DNA from: Phoenix dactylifera
Lineage: Eukaryota > Streptophyta > Magnoliopsida > Arecales > Arecaceae
Assembly: GCF_009389715.1 (NCBI RefSeq)
Contig: NC_052399.1
Location: 27,103,146-27,167,145, forward strand
Reading direction: 5' to 3'
DNA: 64,000 nt
The translations under genes were made by a program, and so were the position numbers. The notes beneath the pieces were generated by a model. The model did not search any database, was not told the origin of the DNA, and saw only the letters and a list, made by a program, of their open reading frames with translations. Position 1 is the stretch's first letter; each line of letters starts with the position of its first letter. Shown in pieces: positions 1-11,461 of this stretch.

Positions 1-1290
1 CATCGGTTTCGCCTGCAATGTAAAGCCATGCAGCTGAAGAAAACAAGTCAACTAACGATCAGCTACTTCCACAGACATTGCAATCTTTCATTCAAAGAAA
101 GAACCAATCCGCAATTTATTTTAACCTACGCAGCTCCATCTGTGATTAAAAAAATATATTTGAAATAATATAAGAATTTTGATGGATGAAACGAGAAGGT
201 GAAGACGGCTGGGTCCATACTGTGTACAAGCATTGTTAACTTCTGTTGTCAATGAGATGGTAGAATTTTTCCAACGCAATTAAAGATATACAAGAAGGAT
301 GTCGGATAATCTAGTTGGAAAGTATTATCAAACAAACAACTCATGAAAGGTAGCTACAACCTTGGTTTAGGACTGCGGCAGAAAATGACAGAGTTGCTTG
401 ATCATCGCTTACATAAAGGAAATAATTAGAACCATAAACAACTTTAGAGGGTTATAGCATCACATATTAAGGAAATCTGATGTTCTATGTCAAAGTCTTT
501 TTTAAATACATCTAGAATGACAGTGCACGACAAGCCACAATCTTACGACAACCCGCATGTCTCCAAAGTTCTCTTGTAGACCTTTCTCTGACATGCATAT
601 GAGTCTTACTGCATCAATCTATTATGATCCTGAAGAATCTTTGTTCCATACATGGTTTCTTTCATAACGAGCAACTTGACCGCAAGATCTAGATATACTA
701 TAAGCTATATGTGAGAAATATTATCAGAACTAGGAATCACAAGTTACTCAGCAGTTTGTTTTCCTCCTATCCCTCTTTACCCTCCGAGGGAGCCAGCCAT
801 CTCAAGGTGAAAATAAGCAAACTCAAAATTTATATAGATAGTTGAATGAAATTTGAGAAAATAAAAGCTAAATTGTCGAGATTATTCATTTATTAGACAT
901 GAAAAATGACTTGTATCATTAGTACAAATACCAAAATCAATTCTTTAGTTGTCTTCCTACGTTTTCAGAACACCTCCTATATTAGTTTACAAGCAAATTC
1001 CATGGTTAAGAGGACCTATACCAAATATATTGTGGGAAAAAATTTAATGCGGATTATGTACATCACGTCTTTATGAGTAAGCAGCACCCTTCGTGCTTGA
1101 TTACTAACAAATATCAGTTTTGTGATATACATGTGACATATGGGACTAGAACTAAAAAAAGGTACATATTGTCTCATAAGAAGATTTTCTTCTTTGGAGT
1201 CAAAAATTCAATCCCCTTTTGAAGACATTCACTTCCCCAAGTCAAACTCTTTAAATAGATTTTTGAGAGCGAAAGGGGGGAAAGGATACA
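1..1290. other. AT-rich intergenic DNA, no gene seen
   Basis: I see no exon, RNA gene or repeat boundary that can be supported here. Open frames are short and have no recognisable family. Confidence 0.5.
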
Positions 1291-1320
1291 ATTATTATGT
1301 AGAGGAGTGTGTTTATGATG

Positions 1321-1475
1321 AGGGTGAGCTTTGCGTAATGGTAAGGTTATTCCATTGTGACTTCGAGGTCACGTATTCAAAACACGAAAATTAGCCCCTA
1401 TGTACATCTAACCCTCTCTAGACCCCACAATAACCCTCTCTAGACCCCACAATAGTGGAAGCCTTGTGCACCGCC
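1321..1475 (+). mobile_element. Au-like tRNA-derived SINE
   Basis: The segment has the layout of the plant Au SINE. There is an A-box-like stretch near 1326-1345, then the GAGGTCACGTATTCAAAAC stretch (B-box region, about 1362-1380). It ends near 1455-1475 in a tail like the Au ending (GTGGAAGCCTTGTGCACCG). A short block containing CTCTCTAGACCCCACAATA is repeated in tandem at about 1412-1453. The boundaries come from the matching point in the second duplicate near 2907, where this segment is absent. Family assignment is from memory of the Au consensus. Confidence 0.7.
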
Positions 1476-1555
1476 ATTTTCTAGTATTCCTTTATGCAAA
1501 GAAAATTTATGAATGGTGACAAAAATGATTCTTGTGGTAGTGTATAGTATAGATC

Positions 1556-1790
1556 AAGGTTCACATATCAATACTAAAACCTATATAGGTATCTTACCTA
1601 TATGATACTGAGCAATATGACACGATGCTATACTAATATAAGGTATACCTCCGTGTGCCTGCATCTAAAAATATGAGGGTACTACATGTGTCGTTATGGC
1701 ACCAATATAGGAGGCATATCTGTATCGATACCTTACCAATACAATTTGTATTGCTAGTATGCACTAGTAACTAAATCGCTGGTACTACAT
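1556..1790. mobile_element. Decayed copy of the AACCGG hAT-like family
   Basis: It begins CAAGGTTCACATATC, like the family terminal repeat, and contains runs of GGTATAC/GGTATC words with most CpG lost. The right end and target duplication cannot be fixed. An equivalent relic sits at the same place in the second duplicate. Confidence 0.45.
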
Positions 1791-2991
1791 CTCATAAGTA
1801 GACACATTATTATCTATAATTGCAGCTACCATCATACATGGCCTACTTAACTTAAAGTTGTCCGGGTACCTTAACTAACAACTGAAAGTCTAAATTATAT
1901 TGCTATAGACCAAATAAAACCAACAACAAAGTCATTCCTTGCTCTTTTTTCCAGCAAAACTGGGGGAAGGGTGGTACAATGAAAGTTGAACTATTACAGA
2001 AATATGGGCGGTATTGACATGAGGGCATAGTGGCATGGAGATGGTGTTAGCACAAAATTGCCCCATGACTGCAACATGTTGAGGCAACTGCGAATGATGC
2101 ATGAGACGTATCAACAAGGCTTAGGAAGCATGGATAAAAATAAAGAATATGAAACAGAAGAATGGATTGGAAAAGGGATTGTCAGAACAAGAGATACATC
2201 GGCAGAAGAATCCCATCTTCTTGGTTATACATACTTGTATATTCCTTCTTTTATGCACAGTGCTTCTTGTGCTACACGAAGAGGACATATGGGAACAATA
2301 TGGGATCTAGGTAGCAGGAGCAACAGGAGTTTGTATGTGGATAACCAAGAGCATAGGAGCTTATAGGGGAAGTTTAAGATAGAGGTCAAGGGAAAAGCAC
2401 AAGCAAATGCTTGCCTTACATTGGCAGAAAGTAGTTCAGACCCTTTTTTACTTACTTTTCCTTAAAAAAAGGGTAGACCACATGTTGGAAAGGGGAAATT
2501 GTCTTTAGTTAAATCTGTCAGAAAGCCTCATAAGAGCAACATGACTCTTTATGACATATCAGACCCCTCCCTTCATTTACCTGATTGCTTATCCATAGCT
2601 TTCTATATTCCACAAAGTTGATAACATCATATAAGGGTAAATTGACATTTATCTGGCAAAACACTGTCTTAAAATATTTTTCCTGAAATATTCCTATGTA
2701 TTTTAGCCTATAGCTGACAAGTTAATTACCTTTTCTGAGCAAATGCATGTTAAAAATCAATATGCTATGCCCTTTTTCATTTTAGATTTGATAGATATAG
2801 GCACATGCTTGATTCTTTATCTACTTGGCATTGAGTTCGCAAAATATTTTCCCCATTCAATCTCATACAGGTACCCATCTATTATGTAGAGGAGTATGTT
2901 TATGATGCATTTTTTGGTTTCTCTTAATGCAGGGAAAATTTATGAACTAGTGACAGAGATGATTCTGTGTAGCATATAGTACACATTAAGG

Positions 2992-3215
2992 TTTAAAGTA
3001 TCAGTACCAATACCTATACAGATATCTTACCTATATGATACAGACCAGGTATCATTCGCTACTATAGTAACTTATGGTATACCTCCATGTGCCATCACAT
3101 CAAAAATGAGGGTACTACATGCCGGTCTGGCACCAGTATAAGAGGATTACATGTATCGTTATATTACGGATATATTCAAGTTTGGCAAGCATAAAGTATT
3201 AAACCCTTGGTGCAA
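2992..3215. mobile_element. Decayed copy of the AACCGG hAT-like family (second duplicate)
   Basis: This is the counterpart of the relic in the first duplicate. It starts near TTAAGGTTTAAAGTATC and ends near TATTAAACCCTTG, giving imperfect inverted ends. It was inherited through the tandem duplication rather than inserted separately. Confidence 0.45.
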
Positions 3216-4325
3216 ATAATATATCTCATAAGTGGGCATGTTATCATCTATAATTGCAACATTACCATTATACATAGCATACCCGATTTACAGTTGCCTG
3301 GGTACCTTAACCAAGAACCTAAATTCCATGTTATATACCATAGGCCAAATAAAACTGACATCAGAAGACATTTCATGCTCTTTTTAGCATGTCCAAGGAA
3401 ATTTTTAAAATAGTTCAATTATAATGGTCCCATAGCAGAATAAGGGAAGAAACATATATATTAAAATTGAGCTATTATAAAAATATTGGCGGCATTGACA
3501 TGAGAACAGAATGGCATGAATGGTGGTGTCAGCACAAAATTAACCCATGATTGCAACACATTGAGGCAACTTTGGATGAAGCATGAGATATATTGACAAG
3601 GCTTAGGAAGCATGGGTCAAAAAATAAAGAATATGAAACAAAAGAAATGATGAGAAAAAGAATTGTCAGAACAAGACAAATTGGCAGAAGAATCCCATCT
3701 TCTTGGTTGTACATGTTGTTGTGTTCCTTTTTTATGCACAAGGCTTCTTGCGCTTAGCAGGAGCTAAAAAAGCTTGTGTGTGGATAAACAAGAGCATACG
3801 AGCTTCTGGTGGAAGTGTAAACTAGAGGTTGAAGGAAAAGCATAGGCAAATGCTTGTCCAACATAGGCAGAACGTGGTTCAGACCCTTTGTTATTTTCTT
3901 TTCCTTGAAAAAACTGGAGACCGTGTGTCTGAAAGGGAAACTATCTTGAACTAAAACTATCAGAATAAAACCAACATGACTCTTCATGGACATTTCAGGC
4001 CCCTTCCTTCATTTACTTGATTGCTTATCCATAGCTTTCTATATTTCAAAAAATCGATAATATCCCATATCAGTGTCTGTATTTACATTTATCTGGCAAA
4101 ATGCTGACTTAAATATTTTTTCTGAAATATTCCTATATATTTTAGCATATACATTGACTAGTTGGTTCCCTTTTCTGAGCAAATGCATGTTAAAACTCAA
4201 CGTGCTATGCACTTTTTCATTTTAGAGTTGAGAGATATGGGCACATCCTTGATGCTTTTCTTTCACCTTCTTGCTTTGAGTTTATTGAATATTGTTCCCT
4301 TTTCAGTCTCATATGGGGACCACTG

Positions 4326-5339
4326 CTTTGTTTCATCTACACAATACTCAACCAGATTTTCCTTTGCTTGCCTATCCCCTTTCAGGCCTTCTACAAAATG
4401 CAGTCCCACTAGTTTATCAAGGTTGCTAAGAGCTTTCACACAATACCAATGGTGATCCCAACTAATGTAATCAAATATAACACCCTAAACACCTAAGGAG
4501 CCATTTAAATGACTATGCGGAGTTTAACTGCTTAAGCAGCAACCAACTAAACATTATGTGAAAGTTTAAGCATAAAGTAAAAAGCTGAAGTGGTCATTTA
4601 GTCTCATAAGCCATTATAGTAATAATCCAGCAGTTGATTCAAACATATAGCGTGTGCCCCATTTACTTTTTATTACTATTAAGTCAATGATTTGAAAAAT
4701 ATAATATGCAAACTGTCATGCATCTTCACCGGACATTCATGATGTGCTTTAATTTTATAAAATACTGCTTTATTTCATGGTCCATAATATATAATCTATT
4801 AAATGTAAGTAGAAATGTGGTCTTCTGCCTTACCAACACCTAACACCACTAAAATATACAAATTGTCTAAATGCTCGAATCAATCTATGTAAAACTTAAT
4901 AATTAGAGAGAGTTCAACAACCATCCAACCATTCTGCCAACTACACTTAGAAATTTTGATGAAAAAGCTAGAACCCTGTAACAAGTTAATAATCTTTTCA
5001 ATTAAATACACAAAAATATGGCAAAATTATGAAAAAAATCCATCTTTCATATGCCATAAAATTGCTCATAAGACTTTCAGCTATATGAAAGCTGCAAATT
5101 TAGCAGCTTAATATTAATTCTCTTGCTTGTTCAATGAAATTGTATGTTCCTTTGTCAATGGTCAGACTCTATCAAAACTTTGATCAAGAAAAAAATGAGA
5201 AACCGATTTTTAAAATTAGAGGAAAAAACATAAGCAATCACTCTGTTCAGATAATGAGTGAAGTCAAGCTTTCATAAAGTTGATAAGAAGTGAAGGTTGT
5301 GTTTCTTTATTGAGAACTAGGATAGTAAGAAGCCTGCTC
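4326..5339. other. AT-rich intergenic DNA, no gene seen
   Basis: No supported exon or RNA gene. The part near 4490-4700 looks repeat-like but has no ends I can define. Confidence 0.4.
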
Positions 5340-5415
5340 AAAATTGAGTGTGTGATTCCAACCCAGGTTACTGGTATCAACACTCAGTGAATTTACCAAC
5401 CGAACTAATTAGCAC
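5340..5415 (-). mobile_element. tRNA-like SINE head or degenerate tRNA relic
   Basis: Read on the minus strand, an A-box-like stretch (TTAGTTCGGTTGGTAAA) is followed about 30 bases later by GGGTTGGAATC, close to the tRNA B box. There is no intact cloverleaf, so a SINE or a decayed tRNA is more likely than a working tRNA gene. Confidence 0.4.
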
Positions 5416-5998
5416 CGTCATGTGAAGGTTGTGTTTCATTTGACTATTCTTTTATTCAATCCAAATTTTCAAAATTGCAAATAATTCAATTTTTTAAATA
5501 GGGAAATGAGAATGAGATCATACACAAAGAGGGGGTAAATTTTGTTTATCTTTGGGTTTCTTCTTATAACATAAGTTCCCAATTCTGCTTCTACAAGATT
5601 TTTGTGATCTGCATTGCATAAGAACACACCTCGCATGTCCCCTTTAACTATATTTTGCTGAAGCTGAGAAGGCTTGAATCACAGAACAAATAGCCCTCAC
5701 ATTGTATCGGTACAATCTTCCACCCACAAACCAAGCAAGATCTTATGCATCAATTTTCAATAAGATATAATGAATAATAACAGAAAAAATAAAAAAGAAG
5801 AAAAACAAATCTATAACATGAGCTTAATCAGACGAAGTCTAGAAAAATGTTAAGAATTTTTTGAGCAAATAGAAAAATGTGAACAATTTTGAAACCCACA
5901 GAATGACAACCAAATCTAACATTTAAACAACTCAATCGTTCATTCCACAATTATTACATAAATAAGTGAATTGACAAACAGAATTACCAGCAGGCCAA
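5416..5998. other. Region downstream of the small two-exon gene
   Basis: AT-rich sequence that probably holds the 3' UTR of the minus-strand gene next to it. No other feature is seen. A GT that could serve as a donor follows the stop codon near 5986, so a 3' UTR intron is possible. Confidence 0.35.
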
Positions 5999-6417
5999 TC
6001 AGAACTGGGAGTTGGTGCGTGGAAATGGAGGAAGACGAAGCACGGCTCGCTCGCTCTCCATGGGGTCTGACCTCAGTATCTATGCCAAAAAAAAATCGCA
6101 CACATATTAGAACAAAGTAAGAGAGAAAAAACCAGATGAAGACAGAAGGAAGAGAGTGGAGAGAGAGAAAGGAGGGTTTCTAGACGGACAGGGTCGCGAA
6201 GGAGTGGCTTGGTGTCATCTTTCGCGGGCCTAAATGGGGGCTTCTGCTTCGGGTTTCGCCCGGTGGCAGCGCTGTCTTCGCCTCCGACCGCGTCGCCTTC
6301 TCCGGCTTTCTTGACTTCCATTGGTATCCCACCGCCGAAGCCTTTCTGCATTACTTTAAAGAGCGTGGGAGCAGCTGCGCGCTGTCCGAGGGGTTTTAAG
6401 CGGATTTTTAGGCCCAT
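5999..6417 (-). CDS. Small conserved plant protein of unknown function, two exons, 102 aa
   Basis: Exon 1 is 6190-6417 (residues 1-76) and exon 2 is 5999-6079 (residues 77-102 and a TGA stop). The 110-bp intron is pyrimidine-rich before its acceptor and joins the exons in phase 0. The donor is GTCCGT, an unusual form. The C-terminus reads KDDTKPLLRDP, then across the junction ILRSDP, then AVLRLPPFP. I recall this block from other plant proteins of unknown function but cannot name the family. The N-terminal part is rich in Gly, Ala and Lys with no signal peptide or membrane segment visible. The first in-frame ATG was chosen; Met23 and Met33 are alternatives. A MITE-like repeat lies about 60 bp upstream of the ATG. 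The clean splice into a conserved motif makes a real gene likely; its role is unknown. Confidence 0.62.
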
Positions 6418-6478
6418 CTCACCTGGTGGAAACCGAATTGACTCATTGACTCACCGATCCCGAGCCGAAAAAATTAAA

Positions 6479-6635
6479 GCTCTATTTGGATGATTATACT
6501 AAAGCTTCTATCAGATCTATAAACTGGACATGAACAATCTATAAAATTATAGGGTTACAAACTAGACTATATACTATTTATATGACTCAACCCATAAATT
6601 CTTTAGTATTTTCAGCCCAATCATCTAAACAGTCC
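6479..6635. mobile_element. MITE-like element with short inverted ends
   Basis: The left end GCTCTATTTGGATGATT and right end AATCATCTAAACAGTCC are near-perfect inverted copies. Each is followed inward by another inverted match (ACTAAA and TTTAGT). No target duplication could be fixed. The ends resemble Tourist/Harbinger-type MITEs, but the superfamily is uncertain. It sits in the presumed promoter of the small gene on its left. Confidence 0.55.
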
Positions 6636-7304
6636 AAATCTAGATTTATAAATCTTAGATTTCAGTTTAAAGTATGGATCCAAGCTTGTCACCGAATTGT
6701 AGGTGTGTGTGTATGCATTATATTATGTTGAGACCTATGAGTGAAACCTGACCTAATCCAAACAAAGGATGAGGCTTGGGCTTCTCAATTGGATAGTCTT
6801 TATGGTCATAATCAAAGTTCATAAAGTCCAATGATGTGAACATCAAAATTTAGTCGGTGTATATGATTAATTTTAATTTTAAGATTTAGGTATAGCAACA
6901 TACACCAAAGATTGTCTCTAGCTGAATTAGTGCTCGAACTAAGCACGGGTCCAATCATATTAGAACTCTTATCTGGGTTTGTGAATTTAGGGCGTTGGAT
7001 CTTATATAGACCAATTTTTCATGGACTAAATTATGTCAACTCATGGCCATTGTTAACTCTTGAATGTAATTATTTAGAATTCTTATGCAAGAAAGAAATA
7101 CGTTGTTGTAAAGATTCAATCATGCTTGCTTTCATGTGCTAAAATAATTTTTTTTATTTAATGCGGTATAATTAGAAGGTTTTTCATGCTTAATCATACA
7201 TTATGAATTAGGAGAATTAGGAGTATAGACGAGCTCATCTTGAAATGGTTTTTGAACACAAAATTAGATTTAAATTTTGGTTTATTTCGTAAGATTGATG
7301 TAAG
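6636..7304. other. Intergenic DNA, no gene seen
   Basis: An open frame of 76 residues on the plus strand (6912-7142) has no recognisable family and is probably chance. Confidence 0.4.
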
Positions 7305-7307
7305 CTG

Positions 7308-7555
7308 TTTTTTTTTTTTTTGCCAAGGTGGGCATGTCAAATTACACAAGTCTAGACACACCCAACAAAATCAGAAAATAAAACATCACAGAATATCCTA
7401 GGCAAATCCTCATCCCAAGTCCACAAGGTACCACCTGCGTGATTGGCCGCATAAACGGTCATCCAGTCCGCAGCACCGTTAGCCTTCCTAAAGACGTGCT
7501 TGGCCTCAAGAGCCAAGCTTCCGATGCACGGTGGGGAGAAGCGTTTCAGCGAACT
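7308..7555 (-). mobile_element. 3' end of a LINE retrotransposon (RNase H tail), 5' truncated
   Basis: On the minus strand the translation ends with HVFRKANGAADWMTVYAANH and then a DVLFSDFVGCV-type ending before a stop. This is the usual C-terminal end of plant LINE RNase H domains. A poly(T) run at about 7308-7321 is the poly(A) tail in this orientation. A related tail, in the opposite orientation, lies at 29.8-30.3 kb. Only the last 70 or so residues remain, and the sequence joins the RFC3 fragment on the other side. Confidence 0.65.
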
Positions 7556-7566
7556 CCGAGGTTTCG

Positions 7567-8003
7567 ATGGCAGAGGCGGCCGCTCCCATGGAGATCGACA
7601 GCGAAGCACCGCCGGCGACGCCCAACAAGGGCTAGGCCCCCTCGCCTGCCCCAGCAACTCGGCCCCCTGGGTTGAGAAGTACCGCCCACCGTGACATCGT
7701 CGATATCAGTAACTCTCGTTGCTTCCCTGCTCCTTCTTTCTTGGTTCAATTTTGTGGTTAAAGGGATTTTTTTTTTGAATGGAAACTGATCGGCTGACGA
7801 GCGAGAACAGGCAGCCCTATTTGCTTCCGTACAGGCCGCCGGGGACCAGGAAGACGTCGACGATCTTGGCCGTGGCAAGGAACTTGTATGGGGAGCAGTA
7901 TCATAACATGATTTTGGAGCTCAATGCATCTAACGATAGGGGAATTGATGTTGTTCGACAGCAGATCCAGGCTTTTGCTAATTTCTATGCATTCTTGTAT
8001 TAG
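7567..8003 (+). pseudogene. RFC3: Broken fragment of replication factor C subunit 3
   Basis: The plus strand starts with an RFC3-like N-terminus (MAEAAAPMEIDSEAPP). In another frame it then shows the RFC signature WVEKYRP, then HRDIVD, and after an intron-like gap TDRLTSEN followed by the clamp-loader ATPase core [30 protein letters not shown]. The family loads the PCNA sliding clamp during DNA replication. Damage is clear: a TAG stop after about 21 codons, a deletion and frameshift between WVEKYRP and HRDIVD, and a Walker A that reads RPPGTRKT instead of GPPGTGKT, losing two glycines. Similarity stops after about residue 90. Because an intron-like segment remains between the coding blocks, this is a DNA-level copy and not a processed retrocopy. 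The LINE tail abuts it on the left. Confidence 0.8.
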
Positions 8004-10951
8004 GATTCTTTAAAAGCAATTGCTTCTTGTTGTATAATTTCATTTTGCTCATGTTAAATTTACATCTATTATTTCCACTAGTTGAATTTGCACAGGGATG
8101 GGAATTATTTAAACATTCTTTTTGGTTCTTGTGGTCCGTATGCTTGAAGATAGACGGAGACCAATTGAGAGACCTTTTGACAAAAGAAAAATGTAGTTAA
8201 TAAGAAAGCTACAAGGAATTAAACATTTTTGGATAGGGGGGAGGAAATTATGTATCCTTTAACCAGCTTGGGACATGTAATTAGCTCACTGATGGATGAA
8301 GTCCTTTTTCGGATTTTGACTTGGCATTTTTAAGGTTTTGAAAGGATAAAAGTTTGATATGCAGCAGAATGTGGGCATAGTGGTCATTTATCGGTATGAT
8401 GCATTCTGTGGTATGCCCTTGTATCTACTCCTTGATTTGCTGATATGGGGTGGTATTGCCTTGTTACTTCTATCGGGGACAACTCTATGGACCAATGTGA
8501 TTTTACCAATGCCTGAAAACTTTCCTTATGGTGGTTTTAACTGATCTCCTTTTTTTTTTGTGATTTCCCGCTGAAATCGTATCCACAAAAATTCTGGGTG
8601 CAGCATTTGCAACAGACCTTAGATCCAAGAGAGAAAGGAAACAAATCTCTATGCAATTTATCATCTCGAGCAGCTTCTGAAAGTAAGAATTAAGGGATCT
8701 CTACGTTAGGCCCCTGTTGGTTTGAGTCATGTCCATATTTGTCTCCTCCTTCTGAAGGTTCTCGACATTATTGTACTCTAAATAAATATAGCTACTACAA
8801 GCTTACATTGACATCCCAAACTAAGCGCTTAATGTAATTGACATGCTCTAGCAACTTCCTATATGCATAAATTGGATCATAAATTGGATCTTGATGATCA
8901 AGCAAGTTGAAAGAATTAGCATGCACCACCCTGATTCCCCCCAAAAGTGGAATTAGGGAACATTGACCAAGTTCTTTACTTTAACTTTTTGAGGTTGGAT
9001 GTAATATCGTGGATTAGAATAAAAAATGAGGGAACATTGACCTAGTTCTTTTTAGCCCGATGAGCATCTGTTATTTCAGCTTGCCCTTTCAAAACCGTAA
9101 CAAGGTTCTGCAACTAAATGATAATCACAAATAAGAGCTAGAGATATTAAGCACATTCAGTTTAGGAAGCTGAATACAGAGATCAATGCAGTGCTCTAAT
9201 TATATTTTTTTTAAAAATTATTTAATAAATCTCCACTCCAAATCCCAATCAGGAAGACTAGGGTATATCTCTCTATAACCTAATGCCCATCTTTTCCTCT
9301 TACTGCTACGTTCTTTTTTACTGATTTCTTTCGGTAACCATGTGCCCCGTAGTGTACATATAAAACTTTTGGAGGTATCCCTAGAAAAAACTTGTATGGC
9401 AGTAAAAACTAATAGTTACCATTGGTTTCTTTATATCAGCTTCCAACTAAAGATCACATCATTTCCCAGATAATCAGTATACATGAAATTCATGCATAAG
9501 AGTACTCAAGGCTCCAAGTCTGTCAATTTGTCTTGTCATGGGTTTTGTAAACCGTATTTATCAAAAAAACCAAAAGAAAGAGAGTATCTCATGCTTGTGC
9601 CTAGGATTTTTGTCATGGAATACAATTCAAAAAATCAGCCAAAGCCGGTGATAAAACCAAGAGAAAACATCAAAACCGCCTTGTTAAAATAACAAGTAGA
9701 ATGTGCCATTTTTTCCTATTGTTGATAATAATATATACGTAATTTAACCATGTATGAAATTGGTCCTTCACAAATAATACGCTTGTGATATAATCAAATA
9801 ACTTATTGACGTAATATAAAACTGGTTTCAATTATTCTTGAAAAAGAAAAGGATGAATTGCTAAAAAAAACAATAGACCCCAGGCAATCCTATCCACAAT
9901 TCCGGATGGAACTAGATTAGACTTTCAGTTTTTTTATTTTGACTCGATAAAAATATGAATTAATCAACGATCAATTCAAATATAAACTTGATCAATAATA
10001 AAGGGCAAATAGTTCTGATCCAAGCCAATAGTGTATGCCAACGCCAACAAATCCAAGACAATAGAAATTATGATATTTCTTACAGGGAAAGGAGTTTATA
10101 AAGATTAAAGGGCAAATGGTTCTGATCATGGCCAGCTCAAACAACACCGCTCAAATGCTAATTTCTTGTCTCCAAAAGAAAAAAAAACAGGGATGATTTA
10201 AGTTACACAGAACACACCGTAACAAAATCAATCAAAATCACATTATATTCGAAAGGCAAACTAAAAATATTTTGTAGTCTCATCAATCAAAACGGTACCT
10301 CGCTTCATAAAATATAAATGAGATGTTATTACCTAGCAATTGTTATATCCACCAAACAAGAAAAAAAACATTGCAATCAGCCAATAAAAATAACGCTTGG
10401 ATGTTGAAGAACAATATTTCAGATCTAAAACCATTCTTGCTTATCTCTTGTAAAACACACAATCATTCTAATTCAAAATCAAATAAGTTTGAATGAAATA
10501 AACCTTTCTTTGCTACCGATTTTTATAAATACCAAACAAGAAAAATATTGTAAGCAATTAATACAAGAAATTACCGTCCTCTAAATCTAAAATAATGATC
10601 CCTTCTCACTTGTAAGAAACGATCAATCCTAGTTCAAAATTCAAAAAACTTTGGCCGAAATCACAACAGTTATAAAATAAATACAAAAAATGTCCGGACA
10701 TCTGAATGCATATGCCACATAGATAGATGGCAAATGCCAGAATCTCAGCCCGGACTCCATCTCGGCAACGTAAAGCGCTGAATACACTATGGAAAATAAG
10801 CGTATCAGAGACTCTAATTTATTGCCTTGCTTCCTTATTCCCTTATATTTTCTAGTGAAAAAATCAAATATCAAATCAAAGACAAAAAAAATAAAAGCAA
10901 ACAATTTTCCATGAAATAGAAAGATTAAAAAATTTAGACAAATAAGAGAAA
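8004..10951. other. AT-rich intergenic DNA, no gene seen
   Basis: About 2.9 kb with no supported exon. It may include the unprocessed downstream part of a snoRNA transcript coming from the right. Short open frames such as 9483-9692 (plus) and 10641-10904 (minus) match nothing I recognise. Confidence 0.4.
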
Positions 10952-11038
10952 TAGCTCAGAGACTAAATGGAAGTTATCAACAAAGCTTTTCTTAATTCTT
11001 CAGCGTTTGATGGTATCTTTATATGCTCATCACCGCTA
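10952..11038 (-). ncRNA. Candidate C/D-box snoRNA with an 18S rRNA guide
   Basis: Read on the minus strand, the 87-nt segment has a perfect C box GTGATGA (11027-11033) and a D box CTGA (956-959 of the 10-kb block). They are flanked by a short terminal stem, TAGC at the 5' end and GCTA at the 3' end. An internal CTGA (11000-11003) is placed as D', followed by TTGATAA as a weak C'. The bases before D' are complementary to GTTTGATGGTATC, which I recall from plant 18S rRNA near nucleotide 120. By the rule of the fifth base before D', the target would be a uridine in that UUU, probably the known 2'-O-methyl site at about U123 in Arabidopsis numbering. The second guide before D matches nothing I can name. 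A telo-box/site II promoter lies about 330 bp upstream. Confidence 0.62.
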
Positions 11039-11367
11039 ATTGAACCATAAACCAAAACACAGGATAAAAAACATTAAAAAAAAAAAGAAATAATATAACA
11101 GAAGAAAGAGATTTAAAAGAGCAAAGAGAAGAGAAGGGGCCTCAGATGTTAGAGGTAGAGATTTGCATCAGAGAGATGGATCTCAGATGGTACGGACAAT
11201 GATCTCAAATCACTGGCCCGGTAGAAGAAGAAGGATGGATCTCTAAGGCCAAAAGCAGAACTGGGTTTGGGGAAAAAGCATGCGCGGCGAGAGAAGGGAA
11301 ACGACGGAGATGCTGCGGTTCGGATGGAGGTCTTGGGGCGCTTATATCGAGATTGGGACGAGAGAAG
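11039..11367 (-). other. Probable leader or host exon between promoter and snoRNA
   Basis: Compared with its surroundings this part is GC- and pyrimidine-rich on the minus strand, beginning with TTTCTTCTCTCG after the promoter module. It has no long open frame on the minus strand. It could be the 5' part of a snoRNA precursor or a non-coding host transcript. An unrelated 65-codon frame on the plus strand overlaps it. Confidence 0.4.
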
Positions 11368-11383
11368 AAACCCTAATTGGGCT
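11368..11383 (-). promoter_or_regulatory. Telo-box plus site II promoter module
   Basis: The plus strand reads AAACCCTAA (telo-box, 11368-11376) and, one base on, TGGGCT (site II type, 11378-11383). This pair is known from promoters of plant ribosomal-protein and snoRNA genes. Its place upstream of the minus-strand snoRNA fits that use. Both motifs work in either orientation, so the strand is inferred from the neighbour. Confidence 0.6.
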
Positions 11384-11461
11384 TTCGAATTGACATATTT
11401 GCCCTCTATGTTTCGACGTATATCACGGACGTCCGATAAAGGTGATCGTGTGGCTCACGGA

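Larger units (their letters stand above)
1295..4325. repeat. Diverged tandem duplication, two units of about 1.45 kb
   Basis: Unit A runs from about 1295 to 2876 and unit B from about 2880 to 4325. They line up along their whole length with many substitutions and small indels. Examples are the blocks at 2057-2230 and 3546-3720, and at 2745-2876 and 4185-4322. Unit A is longer because it holds a SINE at 1321-1475 that unit B lacks. Both units contain the same decayed AACCGG-family element (about 1556-1790 and 2992-3215), so that insertion came before the duplication. No coding frame is conserved between the units. Confidence 0.8.
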
